NCBI GenBank assembly: GCA_041658605.1
Contig: JBAZZU010000012.1
Location: 3,173 to 67,172, forward strand
Origin: JBAZWE01 sp041658605
Lineage (GTDB): Bacteria; Actinomycetota; Thermoleophilia; BMS3ABIN01
Direction: 5' to 3'
Length of the DNA: 64,000 nucleotides
In this document: positions 27,432 through 37,012 of the stretch, piece by piece
Layout: each line of letters opens with the position of its first letter
How positions within the stretch are numbered: the stretch's first letter is position 1
The notes under the pieces: generated by a model
Seen by the model: only the letters and a program-made list of their open reading frames with translations
The model's database searches: none
Told to the model about the DNA's origin: nothing
Made by a program: the position numbers and the translations under genes

Positions 27432-28127
27432 ATGAAAAACAGGCTTCTTAAAACTGCCACAATCGGAGCCGCTTTTCTGATGGCGGCGATTGCATGGACC
27501 GGTTGCGGAACTGACAAGGTGGATACACAGGCGCTCGAGGATCTGGCCAAGCTTCCGGACACGCTCACGCAGATGGAAGCAAACATGGAAACGATGTCCA
27601 AGAAGATGGAAGCACTCGCGAAACAGGAGATGACCGTTGAAGTCGTCGAAGACGGCAAGACGACCAGCAAATGGTCCCAGAAAGACGGAAGCTGGCGCTA
27701 TGATGATCCCAGCAACGCGAAGTCTTACACAATCTATAACAAGGAAAAGAACAAGACCTGGAGCGTCGACGACAAGACGGCGGTTGAGTTCAGCGGAGCC
27801 AACGACATGGCCGCTCTCGGCTATAATCCGGCGACGATGCTCAGCCTCTACGCCCTGATGCCGAAGACGGGTGGCTCTGATGATGTCTGGGAGTTCAAGA
27901 TGGGCGGAGATGAGATTATTATCGAGTTTAAGGGTCCTGACGGCTTTCCCAGCAAAGTCACCTCGACCAGTTCGGGCAAGACAACCGTGACTGAGTTCAA
28001 GTATTCGAATGTCGGCTCGGTTAAAAGCAGCATCTTCGACCTGCCGTCTGACGTCAAGGTCACAAGCATAGATAGTTCGGGCAGCGGCAGCACAAACTCG
28101 GTTACAGTTCCAGACGGCGGTTACTAG
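27432..28127 (+). CDS. Uncharacterised lipoprotein
   Basis: 231 residues from the ATG at 27432, which follows AGGAAAGG. It has a lipobox AWTGC near residue 24, then a coiled-coil stretch with QMEANMETMSKKMEALAK, then a beta-rich body. The layout resembles LolA-like or DUF4412-type outer-surface lipoproteins, which monitor or carry lipids, but I see no decisive motif. It is a single gene running against its neighbours with its own terminator. Confidence 0.8.
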   Translation: MKNRLLKTATIGAAFLMAAIAWTGCGTDKVDTQALEDLAKLPDTLTQMEANMETMSKKMEALAKQEMTVEVVEDGKTTSKWSQKDGSWRYDDPSNAKSYTIYNKEKNKTWSVDDKTAVEFSGANDMAALGYNPATMLSLYALMPKTGGSDDVWEFKMGGDEIIIEFKGPDGFPSKVTSTSSGKTTVTEFKYSNVGSVKSSIFDLPSDVKVTSIDSSGSGSTNSVTVPDGGY

Positions 28128-28164
28128 GAACAGCTGAAAACTAAGGTTAACCATTTGGATAATC

Positions 28165-28196
28165 AAAGGGCGGTCCGCATGTGCGGGCCGCCCTTT
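28165..28196 (+). terminator. Rho-independent terminator of the lipoprotein gene
   Basis: AAAGGGCGG-CCGCA pairs with TGCGG-CCGCCCTTT around a short loop, with TTTTAAA at its end. It lies 37 bases after the stop codon and also faces the pyrD end, so may act in both directions. Confidence 0.7.
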
Positions 28197-28266
28197 TAAA
28201 TTCCTGTTTCATTTTGAATAAATCGGCGGGATGTTTCAGACGCGGTGCCCTGTTAAGACTTGGAGG

Positions 28267-29205
28267 CTACGGGCGATGAGCAATACCGATCAGTTTCTCT
28301 ACCGAACCCAGCCCCCGCTCATCCATTAGTTTCCTTAGACCGGATACCATGCTTTCAGCAATGAGGGGATCCCGGAAGTTGGCCGTTCCCACAGCCACAG
28401 CCGAGGCGCCGGCCGCGAGAAATTCAAGCACGTCCTGAGCCGTCGTGACGCCGCCCATGCCGATCACCGGCACATCGAGTGCGCCTGTCACCATGTAGAC
28501 CGCGCGCAGAGCGACGGGTTTGACCGCCGGGCCGGAGAGTCCGCCGGTGACATGGCCCAGGACTGGTTTAAGGGTCCTCGGGTGCAGCGCCATGCCATGT
28601 ACCGTGTTTATCATGGAGAGGCAATCGGCGCCGCCCGCAACCGCCGCCCGTGCCAGCGCGACGATATCCGTCACGTTAGGGGTAAGCTTGGCGATCAGGA
28701 ACTTTGATGTCGCCTCCCTGGTAAGGGAGACGGCTTTTCTGGTACGGTCCGGGTCGCAACCGAGAGCCATACCATCCAGCTCGACATTCGGACATGAGAT
28801 ATTGAGCTCGATGGCCGCCACTTCATCGATTTCGTCGAGCAGCCGGGCGCATCGTCCGTAATCTTCCGTTCGTTCCCCGGCGACGCTGACGATCAGCGGC
28901 ACCGGCAGGGTTTTCAGAAGCGGAAGGTCCTGCGAGATGAACGCTTCTATTCCCCTGTTGGCCAGACCAATGGAGTTCAGCAGTCCCGCAGCTGTTTCGT
29001 AGAGACGCGGAGGATCATTTCCAACCCTCGAGTTCAGCGTGACGGTTTTAGGGATGTACGCAGCAAAGGGAAAGTCTGAAATGAATTCGTCGCCGATGAT
29101 CCTGCCGGCTTCCATGGCATCGAATGTCCCCGACGCGTTGATCACGGGGTGTTTGAGTATGAGCGGGCCAAGTGTCGTTGACAGACCTTCGGGAACTCCT
29201 ACCAT
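28267..29205 (-). CDS. pyrD: Dihydroorotate dehydrogenase B, catalytic subunit
   Basis: 312 residues. FMN-binding barrel with NASGTFDAME, NSIGLANRG, the active-site segment ELNISCPNVE, KLTPNVTDI and GMGGVTTAQDVLEFL. It is a class 1B enzyme that passes electrons through PyrK to NAD+. Last gene of the pyr operon; the start overlaps the pyrK stop by seven bases. Confidence 0.95.
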   Translation of the reverse strand: MVGVPEGLSTTLGPLILKHPVINASGTFDAMEAGRIIGDEFISDFPFAAYIPKTVTLNSRVGNDPPRLYETAAGLLNSIGLANRGIEAFISQDLPLLKTLPVPLIVSVAGERTEDYGRCARLLDEIDEVAAIELNISCPNVELDGMALGCDPDRTRKAVSLTREATSKFLIAKLTPNVTDIVALARAAVAGGADCLSMINTVHGMALHPRTLKPVLGHVTGGLSGPAVKPVALRAVYMVTGALDVPVIGMGGVTTAQDVLEFLAAGASAVAVGTANFRDPLIAESMVSGLRKLMDERGLGSVEKLIGIAHRP

Positions 29206-29990
29206 AGCAACTCACCCGCCTCAAAGACCGGCCCTTCGCTGCACGCCCTCTGATAACCTCTCGTGGTCCTGACTACACAACCCTGGCAGGCGCCAATACC
29301 ACAGGCCATATGAGCCGCGGCCGATACCTGGGCTCTCACCCCGTTCTCACTGGCTATACGCGCGACTTCACGCAGCATAGGATCCGGCCCGCAGGCAAAA
29401 ACCTCAACGGCCTGCTTATCCTTCATGCCGACATTGCCCGAAAGGTAGGCGGAAAGCGGTTCACTCACCAGACCCCTCGTCCCGACCGAAGCGTCCTCGG
29501 TGAAGACTTCGACCAGGTAGTCACGAAACAGTTCGGCCGAAACAGCCTGGCTTCGCGTCCTGAAGCCCAGTAGACAATGCACATCGCGGCCACTCGCAGT
29601 CAGGGAACGCGCCAGTAGCGCCAGCGGCGCTACACCGATGCCGCCTCCGACCAGCAACGCCATGCCCCCTCCTCCGGAATCAAAACCGTTTCCCAGTGGT
29701 CCCAAAACACTCAACCTGTCACCGACCCTTAGCCTTGCAAGATCGTCTGTCCCTTTCCCCACGGGCTCGATGAGGATCCTGACCAGGTCGGCATCGATAT
29801 CGTGTATACCCAAAGGCCTGGGAAGGAGCGGATCGAGTGACGGTCCGGACTGCCTGACCATCAGAAACTGGCCGGGGATTGCCGATTCAGCGATCTCGCG
29901 AGCGACAAACGAGATCAGCCGGTAGGCTCCGACCTGGCGGCTCTCCACGACGGGATATTCGATCAGGCTAGCTGGAGCGGGTTTTGCCAC
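29199..29990 (-). CDS. pyrK: Dihydroorotate dehydrogenase B, electron transfer subunit
   Basis: 263 residues from the GTG at 29990, eight bases after AGGAG; a longer frame runs back into carB. It has FAD-binding PGQFLMVRQ, NAD-binding GGGIGVAPLALLARSL, and the C-terminal [2Fe-2S] ligands in MACGIGACQGCVV plus a later Cys. It pairs with PyrD. The start overlaps the carB stop by 23 bases. Confidence 0.94.
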   Translation of the reverse strand: MAKPAPASLIEYPVVESRQVGAYRLISFVAREIAESAIPGQFLMVRQSGPSLDPLLPRPLGIHDIDADLVRILIEPVGKGTDDLARLRVGDRLSVLGPLGNGFDSGGGGMALLVGGGIGVAPLALLARSLTASGRDVHCLLGFRTRSQAVSAELFRDYLVEVFTEDASVGTRGLVSEPLSAYLSGNVGMKDKQAVEVFACGPDPMLREVARIASENGVRAQVSAAAHMACGIGACQGCVVRTTRGYQRACSEGPVFEAGELLW

Positions 29991-32900
29991 CGTGGAGCTC
30001 CTGAAGATTGTGCAGCTGGATTTCCGGGTCGCGGCTGGCCTCGATAGCTGCAACCGCGGCCTCCGCCCCGGCCATCGTGGTAACACAGGGAATGCCTGTG
30101 CGCAATGTGGCGCGACGGATCTCATATCCATCCGTGCGGGCGCCGCGCCCGCGGGGCGTATTGATCACTCCGTCGATTTTTCTCATGAGGATCATGTCGA
30201 CGATGTTGGGCTTGCCTTCCGTGAATTTCCTGACCGGCTCAGCGGGAACACCGGCCGTCTCCAGCGCTTCCGCGGTTCCCGATGTCGCGGTTATCCTGAA
30301 GCCAATTTCGTGGAGACGCCTGGCCAGCGGTATGGCCTGTTCCTTGTCGGCGTCGCAGATGCTCATGAAGAAGGTGCCGTCCAGCGGCAGCGTCTGTCCG
30401 GCGGCGGCCTGCGCCTTGGCAAAAGCGATGGGGAATGACGTAGCCACTCCCATGACCTCACCGGTGGACTTCATCTCCGGCCCCAGCGTAGTGTCGGCGC
30501 CCGGCAGGCGCGAGAAAGGCAGGACTGCTTCCTTGACCGTGAAATGCGGATGAGATGCCTTGTCGGGAAGTTTCATATCAGCCAGCATCTGGCCGAGAAT
30601 CACGCGCGTGGCCACCTTGGCGAGCGGCACACCGGTAGATTTGCTGACAAAGGGAACCGTGCGCGAACCACGGGGGTTGGCCTCCAGAACGTAAACTTCA
30701 TCGTCTTTGACCGCATACTGGATATTTACGAGGCCAATGACACCCAACTCGAGCGCCAGGCTGGCCGTGTTCTCTTTTATCTTCTCTATAAGCTCGGGAG
30801 CCAGCGAGAACGTGGGTATCACGCAGGCGCTGTCGCCGGAATGGACTCCGGCCTCCTCGATGTGCTGCATGATGGCGCCAATGTAGACATCCTTGCCGTC
30901 GCAGACTGCGTCAACATCCATCTCCATGGCGTCTTCCAGAAATTTGTCGAGCAGGATCGGATGTTTAGGCGAAGCCTGAACCGCCTCCTTGATGTAACGC
31001 TCCAGGTCCTGCTGGTTATAGACGATCTCCATCGCACGCCCGCCCAGCACATAGGATGGGCGCACCAGCATCGGGTAACCGATGCCCGCCGCGATCTCGA
31101 GGGCTTCCTCAAGGCTGCTGGCCATTCCATAAGGCGGGTGCGCTATGCCGAGCCTGCGCAGGACCTCGCCGAAACGGCCCCGGTCCTCGGCCAGGTCGAT
31201 GGCATCCTGTGGCGTACCCAGGATCGGCACCCCGGCCTCATCCAGCCCGGCCGCGATCTTCAGCGGCGTCTGTCCGCCGAACTGCACGATTACGCCCTTC
31301 GGTTTTTCATTCTCGACGACGTTGAGGACGTCCTCGAGGGTCAGCGGCTCGAAATACAGCCTGTCCGAGGTGTCGTAGTCGGTGCTGACCGTCTCCGGAT
31401 TGCAGTTGATCATGATGGCCTCGTAACCACACTCGCGGCTGGTCATGACCGCGTGAACGCAGCAGTAGTCGAATTCGATGCCCTGGCCGATGCGGTTGGG
31501 GCCGCTGCCGAGGATTATCACCTTCTCGCGATCAGATGCTATCGCCTCGTTCTCCTCGTCATAACAGGAATAAAAATATGGTGTCTGGGCCTGGAACTCG
31601 GCGGCGCAGGTATCGACGGACTTGTATACCGGTATGACACCGGCGGCCTTGCGGGCGCTGCGCACATCTGCCTCGGTCGCCCCGGTGAATTCCGCGATCA
31701 GCGCGTCGGAGAAGCCGGTCTGTTTCGCGGCACGCAGGTCCTCTTGATCGAGACCCTCCAGCGACCGGCCGCGCAGATATTCCTCGTGCAGCGAAATCTC
31801 CTTGAATTCCTGCAAAAACCAGGGGTTTATCTGGGTCGCGTCCTCGATTTCGCTGGTGGTTACACCGCGCCTCAGCAGCTCAAAGATAAGATCATAACGC
31901 TCGGCGCATGGTATGGCGATGGCGGCCATCATGTTCTCCGTGGACGCGTCGGCGTCGACATCGACGTCCAGCTCACGAGAGCGCATCGACTTGAGGAACG
32001 ACTCCCTGAATGTGCGCCCGAGGGCCATGTTCTCACCAACACTCTTCATGTGAGTGGTCAGCGTCGCATCAACCTTGGGGAATTTCTCGAAGGCCCATCT
32101 TGGTGTCTTTACGACCACATAGTCGATCGTCGGTTCAAACGACGCCGGCGTCATGCGGGTGATATCGTTGGGAATCTCATCGAGCGTATAGCCGACGGCG
32201 AGCCGCGCAGCGATCTTGGCGATGGGAAAACCCGTCGCTTTTGACGCCAGCGCCGAACTGCGGGAAACGCGCGGGTTCATCTCGATAACGACGATCTCCT
32301 CGGTCTCGGGGTTGACCGCGAACTGGATGTTGGAGCCGCCGGTCTCAACCCCGATCTCACGGATGATAGCCAGCGAGGCGTCACGCAGACGCTGGTACTG
32401 GGCATCCGTGAGTGTCTGCGCGGGAGCCACGGTTATGCTGTCTCCCGTGTGCACACCCATGGGGTCGATGTTCTCTATGGAGCAGACGATGACGACATTG
32501 TCCGCCTTGTCCCGCATGACCTCGAGTTCGAACTCCTGCCAGCCGAGGACGGACTCCTCAAGCAGTACCTGGCCGATGGGACTCGCGGTCACGCCGTCTT
32601 CGACGATAGCGCAGAAGGAATTCAGGTCGCGCGCTATGCCGCCGCCGTGCCCGCCAAGAGTGAAGCTGGGCCTTATGATTATGGGAAGTTTCAGGTTTTC
32701 GAGTTTCTCACAGGCTTCCTTGACCGATGTCGCCATGGAACTGCGCGGCACCCGCAAACCGATGCGGTCGATGGCGTCACGGAAGAGCTCACGCTCCTCG
32801 GCGCGCTGGATGGCATCATAGTCCGCGCCGATCAGCGAGACTCCATACTTCTCGAGCACACCGGCCTCATATAGATTGACTGCCAGGTTGAGGGCCGTCT

Positions 32901-33177
32901 GCCCGCCCAGTGTCGGCAGCAGGGCGTCGGGACGCTCAAGCTCGATGATGGCCGTCAGTGTCGGCACATCCAGCGGCTCGATATATGTCCTGGTGGCGTA
33001 ATCGGGGTCGGTCATGATCGTCGCCGGGTTGGAGTTGACGAGGATGACCTCGAACCCCTCCTCCAGCAGCACCTTGCAGGCCTGGGCGCCCGAGTAATCG
33101 AACTCACAGGCCTGGCCGATGACGATCGGCCCCGAACCGATGAGCATGATCTTGTTGATGTCGGTACGACGCGGCAT
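29968..33177 (-). CDS. carB: Carbamoyl-phosphate synthase, large subunit
   Basis: 1069 residues, normal length. Two homologous ATP-grasp halves (IGSGPIVIGQACEFDYSG near the start and ILGSGPNRIGQGIEFDYC near residue 560) and a C-terminal MGS-like allosteric domain. It makes carbamoyl phosphate from bicarbonate, ATP and ammonia supplied by CarA. The start codon shares one base with the carA stop. Confidence 0.97.
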   Translation of the reverse strand: MPRRTDINKIMLIGSGPIVIGQACEFDYSGAQACKVLLEEGFEVILVNSNPATIMTDPDYATRTYIEPLDVPTLTAIIELERPDALLPTLGGQTALNLAVNLYEAGVLEKYGVSLIGADYDAIQRAEERELFRDAIDRIGLRVPRSSMATSVKEACEKLENLKLPIIIRPSFTLGGHGGGIARDLNSFCAIVEDGVTASPIGQVLLEESVLGWQEFELEVMRDKADNVVIVCSIENIDPMGVHTGDSITVAPAQTLTDAQYQRLRDASLAIIREIGVETGGSNIQFAVNPETEEIVVIEMNPRVSRSSALASKATGFPIAKIAARLAVGYTLDEIPNDITRMTPASFEPTIDYVVVKTPRWAFEKFPKVDATLTTHMKSVGENMALGRTFRESFLKSMRSRELDVDVDADASTENMMAAIAIPCAERYDLIFELLRRGVTTSEIEDATQINPWFLQEFKEISLHEEYLRGRSLEGLDQEDLRAAKQTGFSDALIAEFTGATEADVRSARKAAGVIPVYKSVDTCAAEFQAQTPYFYSCYDEENEAIASDREKVIILGSGPNRIGQGIEFDYCCVHAVMTSRECGYEAIMINCNPETVSTDYDTSDRLYFEPLTLEDVLNVVENEKPKGVIVQFGGQTPLKIAAGLDEAGVPILGTPQDAIDLAEDRGRFGEVLRRLGIAHPPYGMASSLEEALEIAAGIGYPMLVRPSYVLGGRAMEIVYNQQDLERYIKEAVQASPKHPILLDKFLEDAMEMDVDAVCDGKDVYIGAIMQHIEEAGVHSGDSACVIPTFSLAPELIEKIKENTASLALELGVIGLVNIQYAVKDDEVYVLEANPRGSRTVPFVSKSTGVPLAKVATRVILGQMLADMKLPDKASHPHFTVKEAVLPFSRLPGADTTLGPEMKSTGEVMGVATSFPIAFAKAQAAAGQTLPLDGTFFMSICDADKEQAIPLARRLHEIGFRITATSGTAEALETAGVPAEPVRKFTEGKPNIVDMILMRKIDGVINTPRGRGARTDGYEIRRATLRTGIPCVTTMAGAEAAVAAIEASRDPEIQLHNLQELHGGKTRSS

Positions 33178-34418
33178 CAGGCGATGATCCTTCCGGGATC
33201 GTCGCCGGAGCTGTCGCTGTCATCGCCGCCGCGGGATTCCATCATCGTGACGAACTCGTCGAAGAGGTAACGCGAATCATGCGGGCCGGGACTTGATTCA
33301 GGATGATACTGGACGGAGAACGCGGGTATATCGATGCATCGTATTCCCTCCACGGTTCCGTCGTAAAGATTCAGATGGCTGATACGCGCCTCGCCGAAAT
33401 CCGTATCCAGTATGAGGTCCTCGCTCGCCGGCGCCTCGAAGAAAGTCCTGCCCTGCGGCTGCTCCAGCTTGCGGGCCAGCGCCGCGGGCATCTCCACCGC
33501 GAAACCATGGTTCTGGGAGGTGATCTCGACATAGTTGCGGTCGAGATTCTTCACGGGATGGTTGGCGCCGCGATGGCCGAACTTGAGCTTGTATGTCTTG
33601 AGCCCCAGCGCCTGGCTGAGTATCTGATGGCCGAGACAGATGCCGAAAACCGGCACGGTCCCGAGCAGCTTTGAGATGCAGCGCACCGCGTAATCGAGCG
33701 CCGCCGGGTCACCCGGGCCGTTGGAGAGGAAGATTCCGTCGGGATTCAAAGCCAGTATCTCCTGGGCGGGAGTATTGGCTGGCACTACGATGACGTTACA
33801 GCCGGCCGCCCCCAGGCATTTGATGATGGAACGCTTTATGCCGTAGTCGATCGCCACCACACGGTGTTTTCCCTTCAGGAACTCGAGCTCGTAGCTCTCG
33901 CGGCAGGTCACCCGGCTTGCCAGGTCCTGCCCCGCCATCGGAAAAGTATCGTCCAGCTGGCGCTTTATATCTTCTTCGCTGAAATCGCCCCAGTAGACAC
34001 AGGCTCGCATGGCGCCGTGCTCGCGTATGCGCCGCGTGAGGGCGCGCGTATCGATGCCACTGACTCCCGTTACGCCCTGACCGGCCAGCCAGTCCACCAG
34101 GCCGTGCTCTGCCGTACAGTTGCGGTCCATGTTATGTATCTCGCGCACGATTATCGCCCGCGAATGTACCTGGTCGGACTCGCTGGCGATGTTACAGACG
34201 CCGTAGTTACCGATTAGCGGATATGTGAACGTCACCATCTGGCCGTGATAGGAGGGATCGGTAATGACCTCCTGGTAGCCGGTCATGGCCGTATTGAAAA
34301 CGATCTCGCCGAAGACAGCCCCCTGGGAGCTGAAGCCGCGGCCGCGGAAAACCGTTCCATCCTCGAGCATGACCGCGGCTGGTTTTTCTGTGGTCGTTTT
34401 TAATTTTCCGAATGCCAA
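33177..34418 (-). CDS. carA: Carbamoyl-phosphate synthase, small (glutaminase) subunit
   Basis: 413 residues. N-terminal CPSase domain (EIVFNTAMTGYQEVITDPSY) and C-terminal class I glutamine amidotransferase with nucleophile Cys in VFGICLGHQ and the His-Glu pair in YHPESSPGP. It releases ammonia from glutamine for CarB. The C-terminus has a short Ser/Asp/Gly extension. Confidence 0.96.
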   Translation of the reverse strand: MAFGKLKTTTEKPAAVMLEDGTVFRGRGFSSQGAVFGEIVFNTAMTGYQEVITDPSYHGQMVTFTYPLIGNYGVCNIASESDQVHSRAIIVREIHNMDRNCTAEHGLVDWLAGQGVTGVSGIDTRALTRRIREHGAMRACVYWGDFSEEDIKRQLDDTFPMAGQDLASRVTCRESYELEFLKGKHRVVAIDYGIKRSIIKCLGAAGCNVIVVPANTPAQEILALNPDGIFLSNGPGDPAALDYAVRCISKLLGTVPVFGICLGHQILSQALGLKTYKLKFGHRGANHPVKNLDRNYVEITSQNHGFAVEMPAALARKLEQPQGRTFFEAPASEDLILDTDFGEARISHLNLYDGTVEGIRCIDIPAFSVQYHPESSPGPHDSRYLFDEFVTMMESRGGDDSDSSGDDPGRIIA

Positions 34419-34536
34419 ATCCTGTTTCCTTCTGTCGCGGCCAGGGCCGTCAGCCTGTTCTTACTGTTCCATTCCCGTGCCTGTTATTCCGAATATTGAG
34501 ACGGCTTAAATCCTTCAGATCCTTCGCTTCGCTCAG

Positions 34537-34616
34537 GATGACATGCCTAAATCATGGATGACATGCCTATTTCCTGGATTACATGTCTGTATTCTTGATG
34601 ACATACGACCGTTCCG
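34537..34616. repeat. Four degenerate 20-bp tandem repeats
   Basis: The unit GATGACATGCCTAAATCATG recurs at 34537, 34557, 34577 and 34597 with decreasing identity. The first copy joins a palindromic ATCCTTCGCTTCGCTCAGGAT (34519-34539), a sequence I recall as a common dispersed repeat in environmental bacterial genomes. There are no spacers, so it is not CRISPR. It lies in the pyrC-carA gap. Confidence 0.6.
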
Positions 34617-34629
34617 GTTGGCGCGATGT

Positions 34630-35958
34630 TCAGGATGAGGTCAATTCGTTCCTGTACGCGACTCTTCCCGCCGCAAGCGTCATCTGGACGCAGCCTTTTA
34701 CTTTCCTGCCCGCATAGGGCGTATTCCGCGATTTGCTCTGAAATGACGCGGGATCGATCTCAAATTCATTCAAAGTATCAACCAGGCAGAGATTGGCTTC
34801 CTCACCCACTGATATCGCCGGCACCGGCAGGCCGAAAGCCTTCGCCGGGTTGGATGACATCGCCTGGACGATCACGTCCAGAGACACTTCCCCGGTCTCG
34901 ACGAGTTCCGTGAAAAGGACAGGGAAGGCCGTCTCCAGGCCGATCACGCCGAAGGGCGCCTCCTCGAAGGGAGTATCCTTCTCCTGCGCCGCATGAGGGG
35001 CATGGTCGGTGGCAATACAGTCTATAACGCCGGAGACAAGCGCCGCCACCAGCGCCATTCGATCGTCCTCGCCGCGAAGTGGCGGGTTCATCTTAAAGCA
35101 TGAATCCAGACCCGCGACATTGGTATCCGTCAGTGTCAGGTGATGCGGGGTGACTTCACATGTCACGCGGGCACCGCTCACACGGGCGGCGCTGATCAGT
35201 TCCAGAGAACGGATGCAGCTGATATGTGCGATGTGAACCCGGGCATTTTCGTACAGTGCAATCTCCAGGTTGCGGGCAACATCCGCCGATTCAGAGGCGC
35301 AAGGTATTCCGGCAAGACCCAGACGCGCTGAGACTTCACCTTCGTTCATCACACCGGCGCCCGCGAGTCCGGGATCCTCACAGTGAAGGCTGAGTGGCAA
35401 GTCGCTCATGTGAGCCGCCTGGAACGCGCTCCGTAAGATGCCGCTGTCGGTCACGGGCCGGCCGTCATCAGAGAACGCGACGGCGCCGGCGCCGGCCATG
35501 TCCCAGAGATCGCTTAGATGTTCGCCCTTCTGTCCGCGGCTGATGGCTCCAACAAACGCTACCCGCACTACCGCGTCGCTCTCGGCGACTTCGGCCAGCG
35601 ATGCTATCACGGCCGCGTTGTCGACGACGGGGTCGGTGTTTGGCATGGCGCAGATGGTCACGTAACCACCCGCCGCGGCCGCTCGCGTGCCGCTGGCCAT
35701 GTCTTCCTCGTCTTCCCTGCCGGGAGAACGCAGATGCGTGTGCAGATCAACAAAACCCGGCAGCAGCAGTAACCCCCTTGCGTCGATGACCTGCGCCCCC
35801 TGCGGCCTGCTTTTGCCCGCGGGGCCGATCCTGGTGATCACACCTTTCTCGACGGTCACGTCCGTGGTGATGTCGATTCCCGACGCGGGATCGAATACAC
35901 GTACGTCCGCGATGATGAGGGTTGCTTTCGTGCCGCGTTTTGCTATCGTGGTCGTCAA
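34630..35958 (-). CDS. pyrC: Dihydroorotase
   Basis: 442 residues. Metal-binding DLHTHLR, the later LHCEDP and HIAHIS histidines, and the catalytic Asp in ATDHAPH are intact. It closes carbamoyl-aspartate to dihydroorotate. It lies between pyrB and carA with a 67-base gap on one side and 211 bases with repeats on the other. Confidence 0.95.
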   Translation of the reverse strand: MTTTIAKRGTKATLIIADVRVFDPASGIDITTDVTVEKGVITRIGPAGKSRPQGAQVIDARGLLLLPGFVDLHTHLRSPGREDEEDMASGTRAAAAGGYVTICAMPNTDPVVDNAAVIASLAEVAESDAVVRVAFVGAISRGQKGEHLSDLWDMAGAGAVAFSDDGRPVTDSGILRSAFQAAHMSDLPLSLHCEDPGLAGAGVMNEGEVSARLGLAGIPCASESADVARNLEIALYENARVHIAHISCIRSLELISAARVSGARVTCEVTPHHLTLTDTNVAGLDSCFKMNPPLRGEDDRMALVAALVSGVIDCIATDHAPHAAQEKDTPFEEAPFGVIGLETAFPVLFTELVETGEVSLDVIVQAMSSNPAKAFGLPVPAISVGEEANLCLVDTLNEFEIDPASFQSKSRNTPYAGRKVKGCVQMTLAAGRVAYRNELTSS

Positions 35959-36025
35959 TTTTTTCCTCTTGATCGAATACTCATATTACAAATCATCACT
36001 TCGCATACAATCAAAAGCTGGTAGC

Positions 36026-37012
36026 TCATCCGACCGCATGGATATTCTTCACTTCCGCTTCAGATGCCCCGGCGGTGGTTTCACCGGCAGCCTCGACCGC
36101 CGCGGCGGCGTTGTCGACGATGATCCTGTACATAATCGCCATCCGCACCGCGAGTCCGGCTTCGACCTGCTGCAGGATCAGGTTCTCCCCTGAATCCGCC
36201 AGCGCGGCCGATATCTCGACTCCGCGGTTGATCGGCCCTGGGTGCAGGACTTTCCTGCCGCCGCCGAGATGCTCAAGGCCGACCTGGTAGCGCGCTATAT
36301 ATTCCCGCATCGAAGGCAGGTAATTGGCGTCCTCGTGACGCTCCTTCTGCATTCTCAAAAGATAGATCACGTCCATGTCCTCAAGCGCGTCAAGGCTGTT
36401 TGCCACACCGGCTCCCAGCGCCTCTACTCCGCGCGGCAGGAGTGCGGGCGGCGCCACCAGCGTGACTTTCATCCCCATCTTCTGGAAACCGATAATGTTC
36501 GAGCGCGCCACGCGGCTGTGCAGGACGTCGCCAACGATGGCTACCTTCAGACCGCCCAGCTCCCCGAATTCCTGCTGCAGCGAAAAGATATCCAGCAGGC
36601 ACTGGGTCGGGTGCTCACCCATACCGTCGCCGGCGTTGATGACATGCGCTTCAGTGAATCGGGCCACGAACGCGGCGGCGCCGACGTGGGGGTGTCGAAT
36701 GACGATGATGTCGGGCCGGTAGGCGTTAAGGGTCAGGGTCGTGTCTTTTAGCGATTCGCCCTTGCCCACCGCGCTGGAGTCAGCCTTGACGTTGATGACA
36801 TCCGCCGAAAGCCGCTTACCGGCAAGCTCGAACGAGGTCGAAGTACGGGTGCTCTTCTCGTAGAAAAGGTCGATGACGGTGCGGCCCCGAAGCGTCGGCA
36901 CCTTCTTGATGTCACGCTTGGAGAGGTCGAGGAAATCGACGCGCGCCGTTGCCAGCAGCGATTCGATGTCCTCGCGGTCCAGGTCGTTCATGGAAAGCAG
37001 GTGCCGGTTCAT
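36026..37012 (-). CDS. pyrB: Aspartate carbamoyltransferase, catalytic subunit
   Basis: 328 residues. Carbamoyl-phosphate-binding FYEKSTRTSTSFELAGKRL and the HPTQCLLDIF segment are clear, with LLRMQKERH and HPGPINRGVEI toward the C-terminus. It joins carbamoyl phosphate to aspartate. No regulatory subunit is present, as usual in this lineage. The start overlaps the pyrR stop by four bases. Confidence 0.96.
   Translation of the reverse strand: MNRHLLSMNDLDREDIESLLATARVDFLDLSKRDIKKVPTLRGRTVIDLFYEKSTRTSTSFELAGKRLSADVINVKADSSAVGKGESLKDTTLTLNAYRPDIIVIRHPHVGAAAFVARFTEAHVINAGDGMGEHPTQCLLDIFSLQQEFGELGGLKVAIVGDVLHSRVARSNIIGFQKMGMKVTLVAPPALLPRGVEALGAGVANSLDALEDMDVIYLLRMQKERHEDANYLPSMREYIARYQVGLEHLGGGRKVLHPGPINRGVEISAALADSGENLILQQVEAGLAVRMAIMYRIIVDNAAAAVEAAGETTAGASEAEVKNIHAVG

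Noticed and set aside
27405..28166. 253-residue frame on the minus strand
   Set aside because: It is fully antisense to the lipoprotein gene at 27432-28127, which has a ribosome site, lipobox and terminator; the antisense product has no family features.
30544..32244. 566-residue frame on the plus strand
   Set aside because: Antisense to carB; a by-product of GC-rich codon use. The product has no recognisable domain.
34537..34616. Possible CRISPR array
   Set aside because: Units are contiguous 20-mers without spacers and drift in sequence; no cas genes are nearby.
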